Below, one piece after another: positions 1 through 5,362 of a DNA stretch of 5,362 nucleotides. The position numbers and the translations under genes were made by a program. Source of the DNA: Clostridia bacterium (lineage in GTDB: Bacteria > Bacillota > Clostridia > Oscillospirales > CAG-272); NCBI GenBank assembly GCA_900754175.1, contig CAAEBS010000003.1, positions 1-5,362 of the forward strand. Reading direction: 5' to 3'. The number at the start of each line of letters is the position of its first letter. The first letter of the stretch is position 1. The notes below the pieces were generated by a model. That model saw nothing but the letters and a program-made list of their open reading frames with translations. It did no database searches and was not told the DNA's origin.

Positions 1-7
1 GGCGGGG

Positions 8-42
8 TTTTGTGTGCCGTCGGGTTACTTTTTGTGTGCCGT
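8..42. repeat. 13-bp direct repeat flanking the regulator stop codon
   Basis: The 13-mer ttttgtgtgccgt occurs exactly at 8-20 and again at 30-42, a period of 22 bp. On the minus strand the first-read copy encodes the last residues of the AraC-family protein and the second lies just past its TAA stop (25-27). It looks like a small tandem duplication spanning the end of the gene. No function is evident, and it may simply be replication slippage. Confidence 0.6.
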
Positions 43-858
43 GTCGGCGGACAGGACCCGTTTCTGGTATTCTTTCGGGGTGGCACCGGTTATTTTCCGG
101 AAGATCTTAGAAAAATAGGCGCTGTCGTTGAAGCCACATTCCATGGCGACCTGGGTCACCTTGGCGCCCTTCTGCGTCAGCCGGTTCTGGGCGGCGGTGA
201 TGCGGGAGACGGTAATATAATCGTTCAGCCCCACGCCGGTGATCTTTTTGAACAGCTTGGAAAAGTAACCGGGGCTGATAGCGTATTTTCGGGCAAGAAA
301 ATCCAGGGTGAGCGGCTGACCGTAGTTTGTGCTGATATACCGGGTGGCGTCCTGAATGATCCGGCAGGTTTCGCTGACCGGTGCGGGCTCTTTCTTTTGC
401 CGGTAACGGGAGATCAGGATGAAGAGCTGACGGAGAAAGAGCTTCTGCATTTCCTTATACTCCTCGGGATGCGTGTGACATTCCTCCTCCATGGAGCGGA
501 AAAGCGTCCGGAAGCGGTAAAGCTCCTCCGGGCGGATCTGGATATGCTTGCTTTCGGTCAGCATATCCAGGTACTTCCGGTAATCCCTGCCCGCAAAGTC
601 GTCGTCAAACACCATCAGGATCCTCTCGATGTTCACCGATTCGCTGTTGTCGGTCTGGTGGTAGATCCCCTGGGGGATAAAGGCGAAATCCCCCGGCTCC
701 AGAAAATAGACCTCGTTGCCGATCAGGTAGGTGGTTCTGCCGCTTTCCAGAAAGTACAGCTCGTGGTGATTGTGAAAGTGCATGAACGGCATTCGGCTGC
801 CGACGCTTCGTTTGGTGCGCTGAAAAAAATCAATGGCTTCGGTACTGAAGACCGCCAC
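25..858 (-). CDS. AraC-family transcriptional regulator with cupin-like sensor domain
   Basis: This 277-residue cytoplasmic DNA-binding protein is the probable regulator of the divergent operon. Residues about 25-70 form an AraC-type cupin ligand-binding domain, with the pattern FHNHHELYFLESG (28-40) followed by the GDFAFIPQGIYHQ strand (56-68). Residues about 165-265 form the AraC DNA-binding domain with two helix-turn-helix units: the first around 183-208 (LARKYAISPGYFSKLFKKITG) and the second around 233-265 (VAMECGFNDSAYFSKIFRKITG), the second carrying the family signature ending TPKEYQK. The start is GTG (856-858 on the plus strand reads cac); an in-frame stop at 865-867 excludes a longer protein, and an AGAGGTG ribosome binding site lies 7 nt upstream. 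Its ligand is not known from sequence. A galacturonate or tagaturonate-type signal is inferred only from the neighbouring genes. Length and domain order are normal for the family. Confidence 0.93.
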   Translation of the reverse strand: MAVFSTEAIDFFQRTKRSVGSRMPFMHFHNHHELYFLESGRTTYLIGNEVYFLEPGDFAFIPQGIYHQTDNSESVNIERILMVFDDDFAGRDYRKYLDMLTESKHIQIRPEELYRFRTLFRSMEEECHTHPEEYKEMQKLFLRQLFILISRYRQKKEPAPVSETCRIIQDATRYISTNYGQPLTLDFLARKYAISPGYFSKLFKKITGVGLNDYITVSRITAAQNRLTQKGAKVTQVAMECGFNDSAYFSKIFRKITGATPKEYQKRVLSADTAHKK

Positions 859-865
859 GGTATTT

Positions 866-872
866 CACCTCT
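866..872 (-). promoter_or_regulatory. Ribosome binding site deciding the GTG start of the AraC gene
   Basis: On the minus strand AGAGGTG is followed by 7 nt and then GTG. It supports the GTG at 858 over the internal ATG at residue 23, which would cut into the cupin domain. Confidence 0.75.
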
Positions 873-897
873 TTCCCGGAATTTTTGATGTAAAAAC

Positions 898-926
898 ATT
901 ATAGCATATTCCGCTTTGAAATTCAA
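898..926 (-). promoter_or_regulatory. Promoter of the AraC-family regulator gene (extended -10)
   Basis: Read on the minus strand, a perfect TATAAT -10 box lies at 898-903 and is preceded by TGC, giving an extended -10 (TGCTATAAT). A -35 candidate TTGAAT (4 of 6 matches to TTGACA) lies at 921-926 with a 17-bp spacer. Transcription would start near 891, leaving a leader of about 32 nt before the GTG. The -35 box is embedded in the palindrome at 916-926, so the gene may be autoregulated. Confidence 0.72.
916..926. promoter_or_regulatory. Short palindrome over the regulator's -35 box
   Basis: The sequence ttgaa-a-ttcaa is a perfect 5-bp inverted repeat around a single central base. It coincides with the -35 box of the regulator promoter. 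It could be a binding site for a dimeric regulator, but its short length and AT-rich content make chance occurrence quite possible. Confidence 0.35.
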
Positions 927-927
927 C

Positions 928-979
928 CATATTTTTATGATTTTTGGAGAAAGTGCGCCAAATAATCCATGAAAATATG
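928..979. promoter_or_regulatory. Large imperfect dyad between the divergent promoters (candidate operator)
   Basis: The left arm catatttttatga (928-940) matches the reverse complement of 967-979 at 11 of 13 positions. The inner bases extend the symmetry: tttttgg (941-947) mirrors ccaaataat (958-966) with a 2-nt offset. The whole is centred near 953. It sits between the regulator's -35 (921-926) and the operon's -35 (969-974), and its right arm covers the latter. That is the place expected for a shared operator of the AraC protein or another regulator. AraC proteins often bind direct rather than inverted repeats, so the identity of the binder is open. Confidence 0.45.
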
Positions 980-997
980 AAAAAACAGTTGTATAAT
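969..997 (+). promoter_or_regulatory. Promoter of the galacturonide/galacturonate operon
   Basis: A perfect TATAAT -10 box is at 992-997. The best-spaced -35 is ATGAAA at 969-974 (4 of 6 matches to TTGACA, 17-bp spacer), which is weak and consistent with a promoter that needs an activator such as the divergent AraC protein. The start of transcription would be near 1004, giving a short leader of about 24 nt that includes the ribosome binding site. Confidence 0.7.
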
Positions 998-1015
998 TAA
1001 GAAAAAAGATTCTTT

Positions 1016-1022
1016 GGGGAGG
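1016..1022 (+). promoter_or_regulatory. Strong ribosome binding site of the GH4 gene
   Basis: GGGGAGG with a 5-nt spacer precedes ATG at 1028 and fixes that start. Confidence 0.85.
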
Positions 1023-1027
1023 CAGAT

Positions 1028-2437
1028 ATGAATTATCGGGGGCACAAAGCGGAAAACGTCAGGATCGCCTATATCGGCGGCGGCTCACGGGGGTGGGCGT
1101 GGGGACTTATGAGCGACCTTGCGCTGTGCGACGATATGTCGGGAGACGTATATCTTTACGATATCGACTATGAGGCGGCGGAGCACAACGAGGTGATCGG
1201 CAATCGGTTCCGTGAGGCGGAGGGCGCAAGGTCGGTCTGGCGCTATCACGCCGTACATACGGCGGCGGAAGCGATGACGGGTGCCGATTTTGTGGTGATC
1301 TCCATTTTGCCGGGCAGTTTTGACGAAATGGAGTCGGACGTTCACGCACCGGAGAAGTACGGAATTTACCAGTCGGTCGGCGACACCACCGGTCCCGGTG
1401 GGATCGTGCGGGCAATGCGTACCGTGCCGATGTACGAGGAGATCGCCGAGAACATAAAGAAATATTGCCCGGATGCGTGGGTGATCAACTACACCAACCC
1501 GATGACTCTTTGCACGAAGACGTTATACCGGGTGTTCCCGCAGATCAAGGCGTTTGGGTGCTGTCACGAGGTGTTCGGAACGCAGAAACTGCTTGCCGAG
1601 GTTCTCCGGTGCTGTGAGGGCGTGGAAAACGTGGAGCGGCACGAGATCAAGGTCAATCCGGTCGGCGTCAATCATTTTACCTGGCTGACCGATGCGACCT
1701 ATAAGAACCGGGATCTTTTCCCGATCTATCGGGAATTTGCCCGGAAATATGCCGGAACGGGCTATACCGAGGGGCTGGACAAAAACTGGATGAACAACTC
1801 CTTCGTCTGCTCCCATCGGGTCAAGCTGGATCTGTTTTTGCGCTACGGCAGTATTGCCGCCGCAGGCGACCGGCATCTTGCCGAGTTCTGCGAGGGTGGG
1901 TGGTACCTCCGGGATCCGGAGACCGTGAAGGCGTGGGGCTTTGGGCTGACGTCGGTGAGCTGGCGCCGGGAGGATCTGAAAAAGCGTCTGAAAAAGAGTG
2001 AGGAGTACCGGACGGGTACCCGGGAAGTGAAGCTTCAGCCGACCGGCGAGGAGGGCGTGGAGCAGATGCGGGCACTTCTAGGGCTTTGCGATCTTGTGAC
2101 CAACGTGAATATTCCGAACCGGGGACAGATCCCCAATCTGCCACTTGGAGCGGTGGTGGAGACCAACGCCGTATTCCGTGCCGACAGTCTGGTGCCGGTC
2201 ATGGCGGGCAATATTCCCCGGCCGATCTATCCGCTTGTCGCCCGGATTTGCGGGGAGCAGGAGGAGATCTCGGATGCGATCGCCGGGCGGGATATGACAA
2301 GGATTTTCAATGCGTTTGCAAACGATCCGCTGCTTACCTGTTCCCTTAGCGACGCCCGAAAGCTGTTCCGGGAAATGGTCGGAAACACTGCCGGATGTCT
2401 GAAATCTTACGATCTTGGAGGTTGGGAGAATGATTAA
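1028..2437 (+). CDS. lplD: Glycoside hydrolase family 4 enzyme, probable alpha-galacturonidase (CHEV type)
   Basis: This 469-residue protein is a member of GH4, the family that hydrolyses glycosides by a redox-elimination mechanism using bound NAD and a divalent metal. Visible marks are the N-terminal Rossmann nucleotide-binding loop IGGGSRGW (16-23), the VINYTNPMT segment (152-160), the metal-ligand motif CHEV (Cys179 to Val182), the second probable metal ligand His216 in GVNHFTW, and the conserved GDRHLAEF block (280-287). Within GH4 the residues after the metal-binding Cys track substrate: CHEV was reported as the distinguishing motif of alpha-galacturonidases such as Bacillus subtilis LplD, whereas alpha-galactosidases carry CHSV and phospho-glucosidases carry CD or CN forms. 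The downstream galacturonate genes uxaB and uxaA independently support this. No signal peptide or membrane segment is seen, so it acts in the cytoplasm on imported oligosaccharides. It is the first gene of the operon and overlaps uxaB by 8 nt. The GH4 family is near certain; the substrate is inferred. Automatic annotation may call it alpha-glucosidase or alpha-galactosidase. Confidence 0.88.
   Translation: MNYRGHKAENVRIAYIGGGSRGWAWGLMSDLALCDDMSGDVYLYDIDYEAAEHNEVIGNRFREAEGARSVWRYHAVHTAAEAMTGADFVVISILPGSFDEMESDVHAPEKYGIYQSVGDTTGPGGIVRAMRTVPMYEEIAENIKKYCPDAWVINYTNPMTLCTKTLYRVFPQIKAFGCCHEVFGTQKLLAEVLRCCEGVENVERHEIKVNPVGVNHFTWLTDATYKNRDLFPIYREFARKYAGTGYTEGLDKNWMNNSFVCSHRVKLDLFLRYGSIAAAGDRHLAEFCEGGWYLRDPETVKAWGFGLTSVSWRREDLKKRLKKSEEYRTGTREVKLQPTGEEGVEQMRALLGLCDLVTNVNIPNRGQIPNLPLGAVVETNAVFRADSLVPVMAGNIPRPIYPLVARICGEQEEISDAIAGRDMTRIFNAFANDPLLTCSLSDARKLFREMVGNTAGCLKSYDLGGWEND
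2417..2421 (+). promoter_or_regulatory. Ribosome binding site of uxaB inside the end of the GH4 gene
   Basis: GGAGG lies 8 nt before ATG at 2430. It supports that ATG rather than the in-frame TTG at 2415, which overlaps the site itself and would add only five non-conserved residues. Confidence 0.75.
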
Positions 2438-3758
2438 AATTGCGCAGTTCGGAGAGGGAAACTTTCTCCGCTCTTTTGCCGATCTGTATTTTGAAACGCT
2501 GAACCGGGAGGGCGGGGACTATTCGGTAAGCATAATCAAGCCGATTCCGCACGGGACGCTTGCGCCGTTTGCGGCGCAGAACAACCGGTACCACGTGGTC
2601 CTGCGGGGAATGGCGGACGGTGCGGCAAGCGAAAACGTATACGAGGTTCGGGTGATTGACAAGGCGATTTCCCCCTTTGAGGACATGGAGGCGTATTTTG
2701 CGCTGGCGAGGGAGAGGGAGCTGAAAATTATTGTTTCCAACACCACCGAGGCGGGGATCTGCTTTTGTGAAAACGACAGACCGGAGGATTTTGAAACGGC
2801 TACCTATCCTGCCAAGCTGACCCGGTTTCTGCTGGAGCGTTTCCGGGCGGGGCTTGACGGCGTGTACCTGCTCCCGGTTGAGCTGATCGAAAACAACGCC
2901 GACCGGCTTTACCGTTGTGTGGACGACTATATTACTCTGTGGAAGCTTCCGCAGGCGTTCCGGGAGTGGAACGACACCCGGAACTTTTACTGCAATACGC
3001 TGGTGGACCGCATTGTGTCGGGCTATCCCCGTGACGGGGCTTTGCGGAAACATATTGAGGATCTCGTGGGCGAGGAGGACGCTCTGGTTTCGGTTGCCGA
3101 GCCGTTCGGGCTGTGGGCAATTGAGAAAAAAGGAGACATCGGCACCCTCATCCGGGAGGGCGTTCATAATATCGGGGTGGTGCTGACCGACGATATCGGC
3201 TATTACAAAAAGCGCAAGGTCAGAGTGCTGAACGGCAGTCACACCAACATGGTGGCGGCAGGGCTTGTCCTCGGGCAGAAAACGGTGTACGATTGCATGA
3301 CCGATCAAAGGCTGTATGCCTTTTTCCGTCGTTCGCTGGAGGAGATCATTCCCTTTGTTTCGGACGATACCGTCATGACCCGGCGGTTTGCCGGGGAGGT
3401 GGAGCAGAGATTTTTCAACCCGTACCTGAACCATTCGCTTTCGGGTATTGCCCTGAACAGCATTTCCAAGTGGAAGGCGAGGGTTTTGCCCACTTTCCGG
3501 GATTATTATCGCAAATACGGCAGGATTCCGGAGGCTCTGACGGTTGGTTTTTCGTACCTGATGTACCTGTACCGGACGCAGTACCGGGAGCTTTCGGACG
3601 ACCCGGCGATCCTTGATTTCTTTGCCGCCGGCGGCAGGGTGGACGACTTTATGGCGGATGAGGGGATATGGGGCGAGGATCTGAGCGCCTATGCGGGATT
3701 TTGTCAGGCGGTGCTGGCAAATATCGAAAGGATCGGAGGGGGCGAGGTTCTGATATGA
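2430..3758 (+). CDS. uxaB: Tagaturonate reductase (altronate oxidoreductase)
   Basis: This 442-residue cytoplasmic NAD-dependent enzyme interconverts D-tagaturonate and D-altronate in galacturonate catabolism. It belongs to the long-chain mannitol dehydrogenase / polyol-specific dehydrogenase family. The N-terminal nucleotide-binding motif is QFGEGNFLRSF (6-16). SNTTEAGI (103-110), SYPAKLTR-like TYPAKLTR (125-132) and LVDRIVSGYPRD (191-202) closely resemble the same blocks in Escherichia coli UxaB. The catalytic motif K-x4-N-x2-H is present as Lys263, Asn268 and His271. These features separate it from fructuronate reductase UxuB, which has a different N-terminal glycine motif and lacks the SNTTEAG block. 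It is about 40 residues shorter than the E. coli protein (483), mainly at the N-terminus and in loops, with no missing motif. It overlaps the GH4 gene by 8 nt and uxaA by 4 nt (ATGA), so translation is probably coupled. Confidence in function is high. Confidence 0.93.
   Translation: MIKIAQFGEGNFLRSFADLYFETLNREGGDYSVSIIKPIPHGTLAPFAAQNNRYHVVLRGMADGAASENVYEVRVIDKAISPFEDMEAYFALARERELKIIVSNTTEAGICFCENDRPEDFETATYPAKLTRFLLERFRAGLDGVYLLPVELIENNADRLYRCVDDYITLWKLPQAFREWNDTRNFYCNTLVDRIVSGYPRDGALRKHIEDLVGEEDALVSVAEPFGLWAIEKKGDIGTLIREGVHNIGVVLTDDIGYYKKRKVRVLNGSHTNMVAAGLVLGQKTVYDCMTDQRLYAFFRRSLEEIIPFVSDDTVMTRRFAGEVEQRFFNPYLNHSLSGIALNSISKWKARVLPTFRDYYRKYGRIPEALTVGFSYLMYLYRTQYRELSDDPAILDFFAAGGRVDDFMADEGIWGEDLSAYAGFCQAVLANIERIGGGEVLI
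3744..3747 (+). promoter_or_regulatory. Ribosome binding site of uxaA and ATGA coupling junction
   Basis: GAGG lies 7 nt before ATG at 3755, with a further GGAGGG at 3735-3740. The ATG overlaps the uxaB TGA stop (3756-3758) as ATGA, a classic arrangement for termination-reinitiation. Longer in-frame starts such as 3668 lie deep inside uxaB and precede the conserved N-terminal SAF domain. Confidence 0.65.
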
Positions 3759-5167
3759 GCGAAGCGGGCAAAAGCGGACTTTTGATTCTGAACGAGAAGG
3801 ACAACGTGGGCGTTACGCCGGTGCCGCTTGGCGACGTTCCGGCAGGGCACAAGATCGCCCTTTGCGAAATCCCGCAGGGCGGAGCGGTAATCAAATACGG
3901 GCAGGTGATCGGGCGGGCTACAAAGCCGATCCGTGCGGGGGAATGGGTCCATTCCCACAATCTGCGCTCGCATCTTGACGAGGAGCCGTCATATACCTAT
4001 GATTTTTCGGCGGAGGAGTCTGCCGGGGAGCGGGGAAGCTTTCCGGGGTATCTGCGGTGTGACGGGAGTGTGGGGATACGGAACGAGATCTACATCATCC
4101 CTACCGTCGGTTGCGTCAACAACGTTTGCCGCCGTCTGGAAAAAATGGCGCAGAAGCTGGTGAACGGCTCGCTTGACGGCATTTTCGCTCTCACGCACCC
4201 GTTTGGGTGTTCTCAGTTGGGAAAGGACAGCGAAAACATCCGGAATCTTTTGTGCGCCATTGCACGCAATCCCAATGCAAGCTATGTGCTGTTTGTGGGG
4301 CTGGGATGCGAAAACAACCAGCTTTCGGCGATCCGCCGGGCGCTTGCAGACCGGGAAAATATTGCTTTTTTCAACTGCCAGGAGGTTGGCGACGAGCTTT
4401 CCTGCGGCTATGAGATTCTGGAGGATTTCGCCGAAAAGGCGGGCAGACTGGAGCGCACGGCGTGCGATCTTTCCGGCTTGCGCATCGGCTTGAAGTGCGG
4501 CGGGAGCGACGCCTTTTCCGGTATCACCGCCAACCCGCTGGTGGGAAAGGTGACCGACCGGCTGGTTGCCGCCGGAGGAAGCGCCGTGCTGACCGAGGTG
4601 CCCGAGATGTTCGGTGCGGAACAGCTTCTGATGAACAAATGCCGTGACCGTGCGACCTTTGAAAAATACAGGAAAATGATTGAAGATTTCCGGGATTTTT
4701 ACACGGCGCAGGGCTTTCCGGTGTATGAAAACCCCAGCCCCGGCAACAGGGAGGGGGGAATTACCACGCTGGAGGAAAAGTCGCTTGGCTGTGTGGAAAA
4801 GGCGGGTGGCAGTGCGATAAACGACGTGCTGGCATACGGCGGGACGATCCGGGAGCACGGCGTGAACGTGCTCAATGCGCCGGGAAACGACCTGATCGCC
4901 GCCACGGCGCTTGCCGCAGCGGGGTGTCAGCTGGTGCTGTTCACAACCGGGCGTGGAACTCCGTTTTCCACCTTTGTGCCGACCATGAAGATCTCCTCCA
5001 ACCATTCGCTTGCCGTGGCAAAAGCAAACTGGATCGACTTTGACGCCGCCGAAAAGGACGAAAACGCTCTTTTCGACCTTGTTTTGCAAACGGCGGGCGG
5101 CAACTACCGCTGTAAAAGCGAGGACATCCGTGAGATCGCTTTTTTCAAAACGGGAGTTACCCTCTGA
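3755..5167 (+). CDS. uxaA: Altronate dehydratase
   Basis: This 470-residue cytoplasmic enzyme dehydrates D-altronate to 2-keto-3-deoxy-D-gluconate, the step after UxaB. Residues about 8-72 form an SAF domain (LLILNEKDNVGVTPVPLGDV, and the HSHNL end at 66-70). It is followed by the long altronate/galactarate dehydratase domain, an Fe(II)-dependent lyase family. Conserved blocks in order are RCDGSVGIRN (101-110), VGCVNN (118-123), THPFGCSQLG (147-156), GLGCENN (182-188), KCGGSDAFSG (247-256), NPSPGNREGGITTLEEKSLG (326-345) and TTGRGTPF (397-404). The cysteines at 120, 152, 185 and 248 fall in the conserved positions expected to matter for metal binding or catalysis. Galactarate dehydratase GarD is a sister family, but the operon partner UxaB favours altronate. 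The protein is full length (E. coli UxaA has 495 residues) with no frameshift. It is the last gene of the operon and is followed by hairpins and a terminator. Confidence 0.94.
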   Translation: MSEAGKSGLLILNEKDNVGVTPVPLGDVPAGHKIALCEIPQGGAVIKYGQVIGRATKPIRAGEWVHSHNLRSHLDEEPSYTYDFSAEESAGERGSFPGYLRCDGSVGIRNEIYIIPTVGCVNNVCRRLEKMAQKLVNGSLDGIFALTHPFGCSQLGKDSENIRNLLCAIARNPNASYVLFVGLGCENNQLSAIRRALADRENIAFFNCQEVGDELSCGYEILEDFAEKAGRLERTACDLSGLRIGLKCGGSDAFSGITANPLVGKVTDRLVAAGGSAVLTEVPEMFGAEQLLMNKCRDRATFEKYRKMIEDFRDFYTAQGFPVYENPSPGNREGGITTLEEKSLGCVEKAGGSAINDVLAYGGTIREHGVNVLNAPGNDLIAATALAAAGCQLVLFTTGRGTPFSTFVPTMKISSNHSLAVAKANWIDFDAAEKDENALFDLVLQTAGGNYRCKSEDIREIAFFKTGVTL

Positions 5168-5181
5168 ATGATACGAAAACG

Positions 5182-5220
5182 GGGGTGTTAAAAAACTCAA
5201 AATGAGTTTTTTAACACCCC
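5182..5220. repeat. Perfect 18-bp inverted repeat (hairpin) after uxaA
   Basis: The arms 5182-5199 and 5203-5220 are exact reverse complements (18 bp, GGGGTGTT base followed by six A and CTCA) with a loop of only three bases, AAA. It starts 14 nt after the uxaA stop. There is no run of T after either arm, so it is not a textbook rho-independent terminator. The six T at 5207-5212 lie inside the stem, after a short ctca/tgag hairpin. It may act as a bidirectional or weak terminator, stabilise the mRNA 3' end, or be a dispersed repeat of the genome. Confidence 0.8.
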
Positions 5221-5315
5221 TGACGACATTGGTCTCGGCGGCTAAATGCCACCGTTTTGCCACTAAAAAGTCAAAAAGACAAGTCATAGGCGGCAAAAAC
5301 GACCAAGATCGCACC
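5221..5315. other. Non-coding A-rich spacer with weak stem potential
   Basis: No credible gene is seen between the two hairpins. A weak long-range structure can be drawn: cgttttgcc (5253-5261) pairs with ggcaaaaacg (5292-5301) with one bulged A, and ttggtc (5229-5234) can pair with gaccaa (5301-5306), the two stems competing for one base. It could be part of a small RNA or of a repeat element together with the flanking hairpins, but nothing identifies it. Confidence 0.3.
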
Positions 5316-5345
5316 AAAAATGCCGGCTTCCCGACCGGCATTTTT
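5316..5345 (+). terminator. Rho-independent terminator of the operon
   Basis: An 11-bp perfect stem (5316-5326 with 5335-5345) has a GC-rich core tgccgg/ccggca and an 8-nt loop cttcccga. The outer pairs are five A on the left and five T on the right, so the plus-strand transcript ends in a U-tract at 5341-5345. Because the left arm starts with five A it could also terminate transcription coming from the right on the minus strand. It lies about 150 nt past uxaA and is the best candidate for the operon end. Confidence 0.75.
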
Positions 5346-5347
5346 GA

Positions 5348-5362
5348 GGGGCTGTTAAAAAC
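5348..5362. repeat. Partial second copy of the hairpin arm at the window edge
   Basis: The sequence ggggctgttaaaaac closely matches the left arm of the hairpin at 5182-5199 (ggggtgttaaaaaac, one C inserted and one A fewer). It is cut off by the window end, so a second hairpin of the same type may follow. Confidence 0.4.

Noticed and set aside
10..888. A 292-codon open frame on the plus strand opposite the AraC-family gene
   Set aside because: The minus-strand frame has clear cupin and double helix-turn-helix motifs, a ribosome binding site and a promoter; the plus-strand frame has none and is a shadow.
723..926. A 67-codon minus-strand frame overlapping the start of the AraC gene and the promoter region
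   Set aside because: It runs across the predicted regulator promoter, has no ribosome binding site of note, and its remainder is an alternate frame of the cupin domain.
2346..3434. A 362-codon open frame on the minus strand opposite uxaB
   Set aside because: It lies wholly against the conserved coding sequences of uxaB and the GH4 end, and its translation shows no family motif.
5270..5280. gtc-aaaaa-gac mini inverted repeat
   Set aside because: Only 3 bp of stem in an A-rich stretch; expected by chance.
3989..5341. A 450-codon open frame on the minus strand opposite uxaA
   Set aside because: It is antisense to a fully conserved altronate dehydratase, its product is rich in Arg/His/Val with no recognisable domain, and it runs through the terminator hairpin. 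It is a by-product of the GC-rich third codon positions of uxaA.
1..5362. CRISPR array, tRNA, rRNA, transposase or phage genes
   Set aside because: No regularly spaced repeats, no tRNA-like cloverleaf, and no mobile-element protein were seen; the coding space is filled by four metabolic or regulatory genes.

Overview
This window holds a compact sugar-acid catabolic locus: one regulator gene on the minus strand, divergently transcribed from a three-gene operon on the plus strand. The genes look like those of a low-to-medium GC Gram-positive anaerobe, most likely a Clostridia/Oscillospiraceae-type gut bacterium. The reasons are strong GGAGG-type ribosome binding sites, near-consensus TATAAT boxes in AT-rich intergenic DNA beside GC-rich coding DNA, an AraC regulator of the kind common in Firmicutes, and tight translational coupling. 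This taxonomic guess is an inference; there is no rRNA or other marker gene.

Layout. 25-858 (-) is an AraC-family regulator with a cupin-like sensor domain. 859-1027 is a 169-bp divergent promoter region with two recognisable promoters and a large imperfect dyad between their -35 boxes. 1028-2437 (+) is an NAD- and metal-dependent glycoside hydrolase family 4 enzyme with the CHEV active-site motif reported for alpha-galacturonidases. 2430-3758 (+) is tagaturonate reductase (UxaB). 3755-5167 (+) is altronate dehydratase (UxaA). 5168-5362 is non-coding: a perfect 18-bp hairpin, an unexplained A-rich stretch, a good rho-independent terminator, and what looks like the start of a second copy of the hairpin arm at the window edge.

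How the genes work together (inference from families). Imported alpha-galacturonides, for example short pectin fragments, would be cleaved in the cytoplasm by the GH4 enzyme to give galacturonate. After isomerisation to tagaturonate by a uronate isomerase (UxaC, not in this window), UxaB reduces tagaturonate to altronate and UxaA dehydrates altronate to 2-keto-3-deoxygluconate. The AraC protein probably senses a pathway sugar and controls the operon. No transporter, UxaC, KDG kinase or KDPG aldolase gene is present here, so the route is incomplete in this window. All three operon genes overlap or abut (8-nt and 4-nt overlaps), which indicates a single transcript ending near 5345.

The pathway enzymes belong to known families. 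The parts most worth a second look are the GH4 specificity and its fusion into a uxaBA operon, the divergent operator architecture, and the repeat-like hairpins after uxaA.
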